Program-made: the position numbers and the translations under genes
DNA from: Simmondsia chinensis
Taxonomy: Eukaryota; Streptophyta; Magnoliopsida; Caryophyllales; Simmondsiaceae
Direction: 5' to 3'
Length of the DNA: 64,000 nucleotides
Assembly: GCA_018398585.1 (NCBI GenBank)
Contig: JAGTTD010000013.1
Span: 30,707,131 to 30,771,130 of the forward strand
Notes under the pieces: model-generated
Told to the model about the DNA's origin: nothing
The model's input: the letters and a program-made list of their open reading frames with translations, nothing else
The model's database searches: none
Shown here: piece after piece, positions 55,001 through 62,397 of the stretch
Position numbering within the stretch: the stretch's first letter is position 1
Layout: each line of letters opens with the position of its first letter

Positions 55001-56048
55001 TTATATTGTCCTATAAAAAGATATAAAATGATTGGTGAAAAATATTTTTGTAAAACATACACGAAGACTTCACAATGGGGAATTAATTTTTCCTTTGAAA
55101 CAAACAACGGAAAACCCCAATCGGAATTTATATTTCCTTGCAAAACCTTTTCCGAAGAAAAATCAATTCCTAGATTCTACTTTTCCATTAAAACAAACGG
55201 AGCCTTAAGGTCAACATATAAAACCTAATTGGGTTCTCAACACTCCCCATCACATGTGAGTTGATCGGGCCCCCTAACCTTCTTCGATCCAATTGAAAAT
55301 AACATCCAATTGGATTCAACATTCCTCATAGAGGCCTTCGATGCAGTAATTTCAAATTCACCCCTCTTTTCAAGGACATAGTGTGTCAAAAAAAAGTTCG
55401 AAATTATCAACCCAATTGCTATAAGGCTTTTACATGTTTAAAAGAAAACGAAAACTAAAAAGTGAAACATAAAAAAAAAGGCTATTTTTCAAACATAATT
55501 TTTTATTTCTCAAACACAAGAATCAGAAAAAGGAAACGATATCTAAATTTCTTATAATTCAAAAATTTTTCAGCGCATCATTAGATATACAAATTAGACG
55601 ACTTAATTTTAACACGTTCATATCTTCCTTTTTTATATAGAGTTTGACATTTGTGATGTTGGTGGATATGGAAACAAGCAGGCACTACTATAGGTGCAGC
55701 AGTTCTAAGGGATGCTCAGCAAGGAAGCAAGTGGAGCGCTGCACCACTAATCCCAACCTCTTCATCGTCACCTACTCTGGCAACCACCACCACCCTCACC
55801 CTCTCCCTCTCCCCTTCCACCATCCCGCCCGCTACTCCCCTTCCCCTTCTCCTGCCACCACCACGGCATCTCTCAATATGCTGCTTGCAACCACCACTGA
55901 AGAGGACTCGAAGGAGCATCACGGGGCGATTGATAAGGAAATCATTGGGGATGGGTTTGATGAGAATTGGATGGAGGAGTTTGATGATTTAATGGAGTTT
56001 GATGAAGATTTTATGATGAGTTTGGAGGAGATGTGGATTGATAAGTAG
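31319..56048 (+). CDS. WRKY transcription factor, group IIe type, three exons with giant introns
   Basis: Exons 31319-31680, 52959-53072 and 55682-56048 join in frame to 843 nt (280 residues). The N-terminus ([10 protein letters not shown], later NPFDEL...YKPL) is typical of group IIe WRKY22/27/29-like proteins. A basic stretch (about 122-131) may be a nuclear signal. The WRKY domain has WRKYGQK at 144-150, KGSSFPR before the intron, and a zinc finger C164-X5-C170-X23-H194-X-H196. The C-terminal third is acidic and could activate transcription. Such proteins bind W-box DNA (TTGAC core) in the nucleus and commonly act in defence and senescence signalling. The second intron falls after the PR codon of the domain, the position conserved in this family. 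Introns of 21.3 and 2.6 kb are far longer than usual. The open frame and exact splice sites argue it is still functional; expression is unproven. Confidence 0.85.
32640..33385. repeat. Possible foldback element with an inserted LINE tail
   Basis: Left words (AAATAGTCCTTCAT, AATAAATTTAG) return reversed near 33300-33370 (AATGAAGGATTAATTTAAAT). At about 33095-33240 a T run followed by CGATAATTAGCGAG resembles the - strand LINE tail at 15059. Weakly supported. Confidence 0.3.
34130..34495 (-). mobile_element. MITE in intron 1, related to the one at 53322-54380
   Basis: Reverse-complement match to the intron 2 element: ATCATGATAATAGTT, GGTGGTAGGTRGGG and TAACAAGTAAAAGT occur in the same order. 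Its right end TGAACCAAATATAGCC matches the terminal CTAAACCAAATGTAC. It lacks the hAT insertion and so shows the empty site (near 34185). Confidence 0.55.
35097..35325 (-). mobile_element. 5S-rRNA-headed SINE
   Basis: On + the SINE body GGGATGGATGTACGCAGCC is followed by ACACGAGAACTTCTGAGGAG and CCCAAGCACGCTTAACTTCG, antisense 5S rRNA. On - the A-box and C-box areas of the 5S internal promoter are largely kept. The TTG tail is lost and the extreme 5' end is diverged. Confidence 0.75.
35695..36456 (-). mobile_element. TRIM array with three LTRs and two interiors
   Basis: Three LTRs of 72-73 bp (35695-35767, 36164-36235, 36385-36456) begin TGTC and end near TAACA. Next to the second and third, on -, are initiator-tRNA primer sites (on + ACTCTAATACCA at 36152-36163 and GCTATGATACCA at 36373-36384). 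Polypurine tracts on - follow the first two (CGCCCCCTCACAC at 35766-35780; a shorter one at 36236). Outer flanks AGTCG (35690-35694) and AGTTG (36457-36461) form a 5-bp duplication with one mismatch. The first interior holds the SINE at 35823-36062. The middle LTR is shared, as in tandem TRIM arrays formed by recombination. Confidence 0.75.
35823..36062 (-). mobile_element. Best-preserved 5S-rRNA-headed SINE
   Basis: Read on -: the head 36062 to about 35943 is an almost full 5S rRNA (CACCGGATCCCATTAAAACT, then AAGTTAAGCGTGCTTGGGCG, then GTGACCTTCTGGGAAGTCC). The body 35942-35823 contains CATCCACCCCTCCCAAGCTC. The A-box and C-box of the internal RNA polymerase III promoter are intact by eye. 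Flanks ACATGCCCATC (about 35812-35822) and ACAAGCCCATC (about 36060-36070) look like an 11-bp target duplication with one mismatch. The terminal TTG run seen in other copies is missing here. Confidence 0.75.
36788..36816. repeat. Perfect 9-bp hairpin, repeated in each tandem unit
   Basis: GCCCAAGTT, an 11-nt loop, then AACTTGGGC. The same hairpin recurs in units 2 and 3 (near 38495 and 40207) with one loop change. Its role is unknown. Confidence 0.5.
37656..38046 (+). pseudogene. LINE ORF1 fragment in tandem unit 1
   Basis: Encodes part of an L1-type ORF1 (DUF4283-like): [13 protein letters not shown], then [10 protein letters not shown] and NVARILIDT. It is cut at 38046 where unit 2 begins. 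The frame is open here but lacks both ends, so it is only a duplicated piece of the LINE at 41077. Confidence 0.7.
39363..39753 (+). pseudogene. LINE ORF1 fragment in tandem unit 2
   Basis: Same segment as 37656-38046, with a few changes (for example LNVRVW for LNGRVW). It is open to the unit boundary at 39753. Confidence 0.7.
40917..41076 (+). repeat. Gypsy 5' LTR, first part
   Basis: First 160 bp of the LTR, matching 50719-50875. Ends with TTTATCTT at 41069-41076, the LINE target site. Copies of the same piece in tandem units 1 and 2 start at 37498 and 39205. Confidence 0.85.
41077..42773 (+). mobile_element. ORF1-only LINE inserted in the gypsy 5' LTR
   Basis: Flanked by TTTATCTT at 41069-41076 and 42774-42781 (8-bp duplication) and ending in an A run. 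It carries a 5'-truncated ORF1: the DUF4283-like part ([14 protein letters not shown]), a long Pro/Ser linker (41405-41962), then a basic region with TKRERKALK and EFLKDMSP and the ORF1 end GFNFDGFDP...LLAK stop near 42495. About 280 bp of T/G-rich 3' sequence follow with no endonuclease or RT. ORF1 is broken by stops (TGG to TAG near 41233, others near 41960 and 42214). Structure equals that of the LINEs at 14516 and 27188. Confidence 0.75.
41405..42497 (+). pseudogene. LINE ORF1, C-terminal two thirds, disrupted
   Basis: Frame 41405-41962 encodes [13 protein letters not shown] and a long low-complexity linker rich in Pro, Ser and Gln without a domain I recognise. The later part near 42150-42497 is in another frame and has the basic block and terminal GFDP motif shared with 27492-27803. 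In plant L1s ORF1 binds RNA in the ribonucleoprotein particle. This copy has at least three breaks. Confidence 0.6.
42774..43017 (+). repeat. Gypsy 5' LTR, second part
   Basis: Resumes the LTR after the LINE, matching 50868-51112, ending CTGCATCA at 43017. Confidence 0.85.
43040..44820 (+). pseudogene. Gypsy Gag and protease region, disrupted
   Basis: Read in pieces in several frames. An N-terminal [19 protein letters not shown] helix is near 43120. A zinc knuckle [14 protein letters not shown] (CX2CX4HX4C) lies at about 44005-44046. A protease segment has [19 protein letters not shown] (active-site DSG) at about 44286-44340. A further segment 44596-44820 (SKVEPEEI...LLKKFAKVF) leads towards RT. 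Many frameshifts and stops. Gag would package RNA and the protease would cut the polyprotein; neither can work here. Confidence 0.75.
44826..45450 (+). repeat. 5' LTR of the nested element
   Basis: 625 bp. Near-identical partner at 47596-48221. A CTATAAATAA box lies near 45220-45229 and a CT-rich leader follows. Confidence 0.85.
46014..47408 (+). pseudogene. Unidentified protein of the nested LTR element, two in-frame stops
   Basis: One frame runs from ATG 46014 to the stop at 47406-47408 (about 464 codons), broken only by TAA at 46293-46295 and TAA at 46344-46346. The N-terminus ([18 protein letters not shown], then many Gln, Glu and Arg) looks helical and charged and could be Gag-like, but I see no zinc knuckle. 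The middle is acidic then lysine-rich, with a Gln/Leu-rich helical stretch. The C-terminus has Trp/Cys/Phe-rich parts with a repeated GRPP motif (FGRPPKLL and MGRPPEVN). I do not recognise the family. It is the only coding capacity of this element. Confidence 0.55.
47596..48221 (+). repeat. 3' LTR of the nested element
   Basis: 626 bp, partner of 44826-45450. Confidence 0.85.
48222..50650 (+). pseudogene. Gypsy RT, RNase H and integrase region, disrupted
   Basis: [41 protein letters not shown] (stop follows at 48570), then [12 protein letters not shown] and catalytic YFDDILIY at about 48738-48761. RNase [18 protein letters not shown] (49168-49220). Integrase: zinc region near 49700-49800, then core [13 protein letters not shown] and [12 protein letters not shown] (about 49890-50000), followed by the HPQMDSR-type end (50180). 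The C-terminal part near 50500-50650 has KIGPL and HVFNIKHL. At least six stops or frameshifts. Domain order places it in Ty3/gypsy. Confidence 0.85.
50719..51112 (+). repeat. Gypsy 3' LTR
   Basis: 394 bp, TGATGCAG...CTGCATCA. Uninterrupted partner of the split 5' LTR, with clearly more differences than between the LTRs of the nested element. Confidence 0.85.
51113..52958. other. 3' part of WRKY intron 1, mostly unrecognised
   Basis: 51113-51245 resumes the element that the gypsy entered: TTAGTAATAG words and the end GTTGCTATTGGTCACTTTT mirror the CCAATAGCAAC at 40731. 52180-52640 has an LTR-like look on - (CCTATAAAAGGGG near 52311-52323) but I found no partner. The rest is AT-rich without ORFs. 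The last 40 bases lead to the acceptor GAACACAG. Confidence 0.45.
52959..53072 (+). CDS. WRKY exon 2, carrying WRKYGQK
   Basis: 114 bp between acceptor ACACAG| and donor CCCAG|GTTTCT. One base completes codon 121, then 37 codons ([26 protein letters not shown] and so on), then two bases of codon 159. Intron phase 2 on both sides matches exons 1 and 3. It is too short to stand out as an ORF and is identified by its motif. Confidence 0.9.
53322..54380. mobile_element. MITE in intron 2, split by a hAT MITE
   Basis: The left end TTACGTTTAGTTTAAC (about 53324) and right end GCTAAACCAAATGTA (about 54362-54376) are inverted repeats with some mismatches. Flanks CATTTAGA and CATTTAAT look like a decayed 8-bp duplication. 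The interior matches 34130-34495 in reverse, without the hAT insertion. Confidence 0.5.
53607..54107. mobile_element. hAT-type MITE with 8-bp target duplication
   Basis: Left terminal TAGGGATGGCAATGGGG, right terminal CCCCATTGCCATCCCTA, a perfect 17-bp inverted repeat. CATGGATC at 53599-53606 and 54108-54115 is a perfect 8-bp duplication, diagnostic of hAT elements. The 501-bp interior is built of TACCCGCCCC and CGGGTA words and has no transposase. Confidence 0.9.
54530..55405 (-). mobile_element. TRIM fragment in intron 2, split by a Tourist-like MITE
   Basis: GCACGGAGTTGGCAC on the left and CTCAACACTCCCCATCACATG, GATCCAATTG and GAGGCCTTCGATGCAG on the right follow the same order as the TRIM at 21493-21850. 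No primer site or second LTR remains. Confidence 0.5.
54589..55204. mobile_element. Tourist-like (PIF/Harbinger) MITE
   Basis: Left end GGCTCCGTTTGTTT, right end AAACAAACGGAGCC, with TTA at 54586-54588 and 55205-55207, the 3-bp duplication typical of this group. 616 bp, non-coding. Interior words such as TTTTCCGGAAAACC occur on both sides, so the inverted repeat is longer but imperfect. Confidence 0.8.
55682..56048 (+). CDS. WRKY exon 3
   Basis: Acceptor AAGCAG| at 55681. Encodes [18 protein letters not shown] and [11 protein letters not shown], completing the zinc finger. Then a Pro/Ser/His-rich linker and an acidic tail ([14 protein letters not shown]) with stop TAG 56046-56048. Confidence 0.85.
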
Positions 56049-57226
56049 TACGGGTCCGACTCGTGCAAGAGAGGGAAAACTTTATATATATAAGTAGTTA
56101 ACTGTAATATAAAATAGACAACAAAATATGTCTTTTTTCTGTCTCTTTTTACTCTTGATTTCTGCAGTTTTATTGCTTTTTAGATACTTTCTGTTTGTTT
56201 CGAATTCGGTCCATATCTTCGATTAAGAAAACTGGGAATTCCGATGGGGATGCTCAGGTAGGTATGGATACTGCTGGTGGCGGTTCCTCCCCGGCACATG
56301 ACTGATCCAATGCCCAAATAGGCATATGGGCCAATAGTAATATGGCAGCTCAATAAAAAGTAGATGGACTCGGTTTAGGAAGAAAAAAAATTTCTATAGA
56401 GGTAGGGTCTGTAATATATATGAAACAATGAAATATGTCTTTTTTTTCCCTCTTCGCCTTACTCTTAAGTTTCAGTATTTTATTACTTTATTTTAATTCT
56501 CAATATATTTTCATCCATTGTTTTTAGAGGAAGAGTTTGTTTTGTTGTTATTTTTAATTTTTTATCTTTAGAAAACTAATAATAATATTTTAAAATAGTG
56601 TTTTATATAATAAAAGCATTTAAAGGACATATGTTTACTTGTTCAAACATTAAGGATTCGTTTAATATAAAAGAAAATTTGGAAAAAAAACTTTTCAAAT
56701 AAAATTAGATTCTAATTTTCATTATCCTAATCAGAAAAAAGATATTTTTTTTATAAAAAACATATTCAGAAATAAATTAATTTGCATAGAAAAATAAAGC
56801 TTATTTATAGTTTTCGTTGTACCTAATCAAGTTATATAATATTTAGTCTCGTCCCTCGTTCTCAAACCATCAATCTTTTGTACGATTTGGTATAACTTTA
56901 GAGTAATGGATATCGTCAACATATTAATACCAGTCTACACTGAAACTCGAATATAAGTGACTAATTTGCTATAGACCACGCCAGAGTGATATTTTTTGAT
57001 GCAACATTTTACACATTTATTGATGTTATGTTCATTAAATTGTGGGTTTAGATCAATAAACACCAACTTCAAAGTGTTACCAATAAATTAAAATGTTGTA
57101 AAGAAAATCGGTATTAAGCCAAATTTGCTTCATTGAAAGTTTTTCCATGAAAAAGTCAATGGAAAAAATCACGGTGAAAGGAAAAAAAAAAGTATAGTAC
57201 ATATTTGATTACATTATAGAAGCGTA
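56049..57226 (+). other. 3' UTR and downstream region of the WRKY gene
   Basis: About 90 bp at 56100-56190 (CTGTAATAT, then AAATATGTCTTTTTT and TTACTCTT) recurs with changes at 56408-56500, a tandem duplication in the presumed 3' UTR. A candidate polyadenylation signal AATAAA is at about 56353. Further on (56540-57226) the sequence is AT-rich and unrecognised. Confidence 0.45.
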
Positions 57227-57421
57227 TTAATCAAGGATGTCTTTGAGTTGGCATATACCAATATCGCATATTAGTTTCTCAAAAGTTGTTGTAAATAATG
57301 CTTTCATGGACAAATCTACTAAGTTCTCACTAAAGCAAATTAAATGATCGTTAGTGCGCATTTTCTCTAAACCTTGTGTGTGAGAAATTTTAACGATGTT
57401 GCTTCGCTTTATCGCCTTCAA
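57227..57421 (-). pseudogene. copia RNase H C-terminal fragment
   Basis: The - strand frame has FSENLVDLSMKALFTTTFEKLI and LKDIL, matching the end of Ty1/copia RNase H where NLADLFTKAL-type sequence is usual. The rest of pol is missing. The downstream frame 57496-57684 on - is not recognised. Confidence 0.55.
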
Positions 57422-57605
57422 TGCATCTGCCTTTCAGGTCTAAAAATTTTGGATTGAGTACTTTCCATACATGCTTTACAAAAATAAACTCTTTACTATT
57501 TCAGCGTATCTTTGAACAATGTAAAAGACTTTGTATGGAGTTCATCTTCTATTTTTCGATCATTCTGGCTAGTAGCGCAAAATCCTTCTAGAGTGTACTC
57601 TCCCC

Positions 57606-57685
57606 GAGGGATGGCAATGGGGCTAGAGGTTGCCTCCTCCAACATGTACCCGCTACTCATATTCATACCTATTACCTCCAGCAAG
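57606..57685. mobile_element. Second hAT MITE copy, left part
   Basis: GAGGGATGGCAATGGGGC and TACCCGCTACTCAT match the element at 53607-54107. It is cut at 57685 by the copia insertion and resumes at 63787. Confidence 0.6.
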
Positions 57686-58458
57686 TGTTGGAAATGTAAC
57701 TAAGCTAAAACCCTACTTCCCACATGGATAATTTAGTGAAGGAAGGGGTAGTTTATATATGACCATGTAACAAAGAGTACTTGAACTAAGTAATGGGTGA
57801 GAGAATGGTGGGAACCACACGAGCGCCGCCCCCCCCGCCATGCCGTGCTCGGGCGAGGGTGTGGGTGTGCGTGTCCTTTTTAATTACGAGTATTTTTATT
57901 TTATTGAAAATATTTTGTTTGGTCAGCCATCAATACGCCTCGTAAAGCCGCAGCCGTTTCTCCCATTACTGCTTAGGGGAGCACACCTTCAATACTGAAA
58001 ATTGGACTACCTTCATTGCTGATTTTCCCAAGGGTCGCATCCCTTTACAGCCGACCTTTGGGAGATCATAGCTGCTCCCAAATAGCCACCATTATGCCTA
58101 TAAATACCATCTCTTATCAGCTATCTTTAACATCCAAAATTTCAAAACAAGTTCTCCTCCTTCTCCAAAGCTCTCTTCTGCCTTCTTCTTCAAAACACTT
58201 TCTAAGTCTGGGCAAAATCTCTTAGCATCCCACCCGACTTCTAACGAGTGCATGTTAAATATCAGATCGCGTTAACCCTGGAGGACGGCTGCCGGTTGAA
58301 CTGTATGCACCCTAGCAGCGGTGAAATCGTCTTTTAGGGCAGTGGCCTATACCACGGCGCAGTTGCTCGCTTGTAAGATCTTTCCTCACTTAATCAGTTA
58401 ATCGTTTCGTTACTGTGATTGATTGGTTACTGTTTTACTCATTATTTTTAAACTAACA
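57686..58458 (+). repeat. 5' LTR of the plus-strand copia
   Basis: 773 bp. Contains TATAAATA (58099-58106) and ATCGTCTTTTAG (58326-58337). The GC-rich stretch near 57820-57880 differs most from the other LTR. Confidence 0.9.
58099..58106 (+). promoter_or_regulatory. TATA box in the copia 5' LTR
   Basis: TATAAATA, conserved at 63427-63434 in the 3' LTR. Transcription would start near 58130. Confidence 0.6.
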
Positions 58459-58460
58459 AT

Positions 58461-58472
58461 CTAAAAGACGAT
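58461..58472 (+). promoter_or_regulatory. Candidate primer-binding site, self-complementary to the LTR
   Basis: CTAAAAGACGAT lies two bases after the 5' LTR, where a primer site is expected. It does not begin TGG and does not resemble TGGTATCAGAGC. Its exact complement, ATCGTCTTTTAG, is at 58326-58337 in the LTR and conserved in the 3' LTR near 63654-63665. Confidence 0.4.
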
Positions 58473-58483
58473 CTACTTCAATC

Positions 58484-60664
58484 ATGGCAACGAAACTCCC
58501 TCTTCCCAATATGTCTAAACTAGAACCACTAAATGGGAATAACTACAAATGCTGGTCTCTTAAGCTACTGTTCTACCTAGAACAACTTAATATTGACTAG
58601 GTTCTCTATGAAAAGAAAGTGCCTGAAGAAGAAACTGATAAAACCATTTTTGAGGAAAAATTCACCGCGGATAATAAAAGCTGTAGGGGAACATTGTTGC
58701 ACTACATGACCGATAGTTTATTCGATATTTATGTTAAAATGGATACCGCTAAGGAAATATGGGACACGCTTCTTAAAAAATATGGGAGTGAAAATGCGGG
58801 TACTAGAAAATATGCTGTTAGCAAATGGCTGGATTTTAAAGTAGTTGACGACAAACCAATTATTGACCAAATGCACGAGTATGAAAATATTGTAGCTACT
58901 CTACTGTCAGAAGGTCTGAAAATCTGTGAAATTACTCAAGCCTATGTCCTTATCGAAAAGCTTCCGCCCTCATGGAAGGACTATAGGAATTTACTCATGC
59001 ATAAGAAAAAGGATCTATCTTTAGAAGAACTTGTAGGTCATCTGAAAATCGAAGAAGAAAACAGGCTGAAGGATAAGGCAAACTCACACTCCGATTATTC
59101 TAAAGCTGACATTGTCGAAATAAAAGCTGCCTCCTCTGACAGGTTCAAGGGAAAAGACAAAAGGTACTACTCCCACCTCAAACCCGGGGGAAAAATTCAC
59201 AAAATGAAGGCCAAATTCCAACCAGAATGTTACTTCTGCGGGAAACATGGACACAAAGCAAAGGACTGCAGAAACAAGAAGAATCAATCCAAAGACAACA
59301 AGAACAAGGCCAATCTAGTAGAAACTGACAACATTGTAGCTGTGGTCTCGGAAGTGAACTTGGTGAACAATGTGATAGAATGGATAGTGGATACTGGCGC
59401 CACTAGACACATCTGTGCTCATCGGAACATGTTTGAAGAGTACCAGCAGGTGAATGATGGTGATGTCGTATACATGGGAAATTTAGCAGCCGTGCCAATC
59501 CTCGAAAAAGGGAAGATCTCTTTAAAACTCACCTCTGGTAAAATGCTTACATTAACTAATGTGCTACATGTGGCTTATATGCGTCGAAACCTAATATCTG
59601 GGAGCCTTCTCATTAAAGCTGGTTTAAAATTAGCTTTTGATTCTGATAGACTCCTGCTCACTAGGAACGGTGAATTTGTGGGGAAAGGTTACTGTAACAG
59701 GGGTCTGTTTATCCTTGACACAGGATGTGCTAATGAAATGAATGCTAGTACTTCTTCTGCTTATATCGCTAAACCTCTTGATTTATGGCATGCTCGCTTA
59801 GGACATGTGAATGTTAACTCTATTAAAAGATTAAAGAAAGTGAACTTAATCCCTAATTTTAGCAATAGGGACTTTTCTAAATGTGAAGTGTGCGTTGAAG
59901 CTAAATACGATAAAAAACCATTTAAATCAGTTGAAAGACACACTGAACTACTAGAATTGGTCCATAGCGACTTAGGAGACTTTAAAAGAACAATGAGTAA
60001 GGGCGGTAAAAGATACTACATAACTTTCGTAGATGACCACTCTAGATATACTATGGTAGACCTCCTAAGGACTAAAGATGAAGCTGAACAAATGTTCCTA
60101 AATTATAAAGCGGAAGTTGAAAACCAACTAGGAATAACGATAAAAAGACTAAGGTCTGATAGAGGAGGGGAATATGATCCTACTTCTCTAGAAAAACATT
60201 GCGAAGAGAGAGGAATAATACATGAAAGAACACCCCCTTACTATCCAGAGTCGAATGGCATCGCAGAAAGAAAAAATAGAACCTTAAAAAATATGATGAA
60301 CGCTATGCTAATAAGTGCTGGACTTCGTAATAATATGTGGGGTGAGGTGTTTTTATCTGCCTGTCATATACTAAACCGTGTACCTCATAAAAAACTTGAT
60401 AAAACACCTTATGAACTATAGAAAGGCTACGCCCCTAATTTAAAATACCTTAAAGTGTGGGAATGTCTAGCCAAAGTTGGACTGCCCGACTTTAAAAGAA
60501 GCAAAATTAGACCTAAGACCATTGATTCCATCTTTATTGGATATGCTTACCATAGTGCTGCATATAGGTTTTTAATAAAAGGTGAAAATGACTCTTTTGC
60601 ATGTGGTAGTATAATGGAGTCTAGAGATGCCGAGTTCTTCGAACACATATTTCCCATGAAATCA
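58484..60664 (+). pseudogene. copia Gag, protease and integrase, disrupted
   Basis: ATG at 58484, stop TAG at 58598 (TGG expected), then 600 open codons to TAG at 60419 (TGG expected). Gag has KEIWDTLLKKYG and a zinc knuckle CYFCGKHGHKAKDC at about 59228-59269. The protease has WIVDTGATRHIC (about 59386). The pre-integrase zinc region has LWHARLGHVN and CEVCVEAKYDKKPF. The integrase core has HSDLGDF, RSDRGGEYD and YPESNGIAERKNRTL with the Asp, Asp and Glu in place. A further part reaches 60664 (PKTIDSIFIGY). The first stop is 38 codons after the start, so no full Gag is made. Otherwise very well preserved. Confidence 0.85.
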
Positions 60665-60691
60665 AATGTTTAGTCTATAACTCCTAACCCT

Positions 60692-62397
60692 ATGCCTTCC
60701 AGTATTGAGAATACTAATGAAACTGACACACCAGAAATAAGAAGGAGTAAGAGAGCTAGAAAAGAAAATAGTTTTGAACCAGACTTTATCACCTTCTTAA
60801 CTGAACATAATGAGATAAATGAGGAAATTGTGTGTGCTTATATGCTAGAAGAAGATCCAAAAACATATGATGAAGCCATGAAATCTGTTGACTCCACATT
60901 TTGGAAAGAAGCCGTTAACAATGAATTAGAGTCAATTTTGAATAACCACACTTGGGAACTGGTAGACATCCCTAGAGGATTCAAACCAATTAGCTGTAAG
61001 TGGATATTTAAAAAGAAACTAAAAGCTGATGGGTCAATAGATAAATTTAAAGCTAGACTAGTGGCTAAGGGATTTACACAAAGAAAGGGAGTAGATTACT
61101 TTGACACATACTCACCCGTCACTAAAATAGCCACTATTAGGGCTTTAATTGCTATTGTGTCAATTCATAATTTATTTGTCCATCAAATGGATGTTAAAAC
61201 TGCCTTTCTGAATGATGACTTAGAAGAAGAAATTTATATGGAACAGCCAGAGGGGTTTGTAGTTCCAGGTTAAGAACAGAAAGTGTGTAAATTAATAAAA
61301 TCTCTATATGGCCTAAAACAAGCACCAAAGCAGTGGCATGAAAAATTTAATAGCACTCTGGTTGCTAACAACTTTCATGTGAATGATGGAGGCTCTTGTG
61401 TATACTCTAAGTTCTATTGTAATGGTTGTGTTATTATCTGCTTATACGTTGATGATATGTTGATCTTTGGCACAACTTTAAGCATTGTCACTGAGACTAA
61501 AAACTTTCTAAGTTCCAAATTCGATATGAAGGACCTAGGTGAGGCGGACGTAATATAAGGAGTTAAAATTTTAAGGACTCCTGAAGGCATCAGCCTTAAT
61601 CAGTCTCATTATGTGGAAAAAAATCCTTAGAAGGTTTGACATGTCTGATGTTGATTCTGTAAGAACGCCTTATGACCCCAGTATACACTTGACTAAACAT
61701 AAAGGTGTTGCAATGTGACAATCTGAATATGCTAAGATAATTGGAAGTGTTATGTTCTTAATGAACTACACCAGACCAGACATAGCGTATGCGGTAAGCA
61801 GACTTAGTAGATACACTCATAATCCAAATGAAAAAACATTGGAATGCTTTAAAAAGATTACTTAAATATTTAAAAAGAACCATGGACTGGGGACTTCACT
61901 ATACAAAATCTCCTGTTGTATTAGAAGGATATAGTGATGCTAACTGGGTATCTGATAATGATAAAATTAATTCCACTAGTGGCTATGTTTTTACACTAGG
62001 GGCAGGTGCTATATCCTGGAAGTCAACTAAGCAATCTTGTATTGCCAAATCTACCATGGAATCAGAATTTATTGCTCTTGAGTTGTCAGGACATGAAGCA
62101 GAATGGTTGAGAACCTTACTTGCAGACGTGCCATTGTGGGGGCATCCAGCTCCATCAGTTGCATTGCATTGTGACAGTCAGGCAGCCATTGCAGTTGCAA
62201 AGAACAAAATGTATAATGGCAAGAGGAGACACATTCGTCTCAAACATAAAATTGTAAAAGATCTTTTAGAAAGTGGGGTGATATCACTAGACTATGTGAG
62301 GTCAGAAAAGAACCTCGCGGATCCATTAACGAAAGGCCTTTGTCGAAAAATTGTATTAGAAACATCGAGGGGGATGGGATTAAAGTCTGTAATGTGA
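60692..62397 (+). pseudogene. copia reverse transcriptase and RNase H, disrupted
   Basis: RT: KWIFKKKLKADGSIDKFKAR, VKTAFLND, a stop at about 61270, then [11 protein letters not shown] and catalytic LYVDDML near 61444-61464, and a stop at 61556. One extra A near 61620 and another near 61833 shift the frame. RNase H 61828-62397: [34 protein letters not shown] and a [13 protein letters not shown] end. Six or fewer single changes would separate it from an open frame, so the copy is not ancient. Confidence 0.85.

Noticed and set aside
55644..56048. A separate short gene starting at ATG 55656 or earlier
   Set aside because: The sequence before 55682 fits intron, and an acceptor at 55680-55681 gives the conserved domain junction with exon 2, so it is the last WRKY exon.
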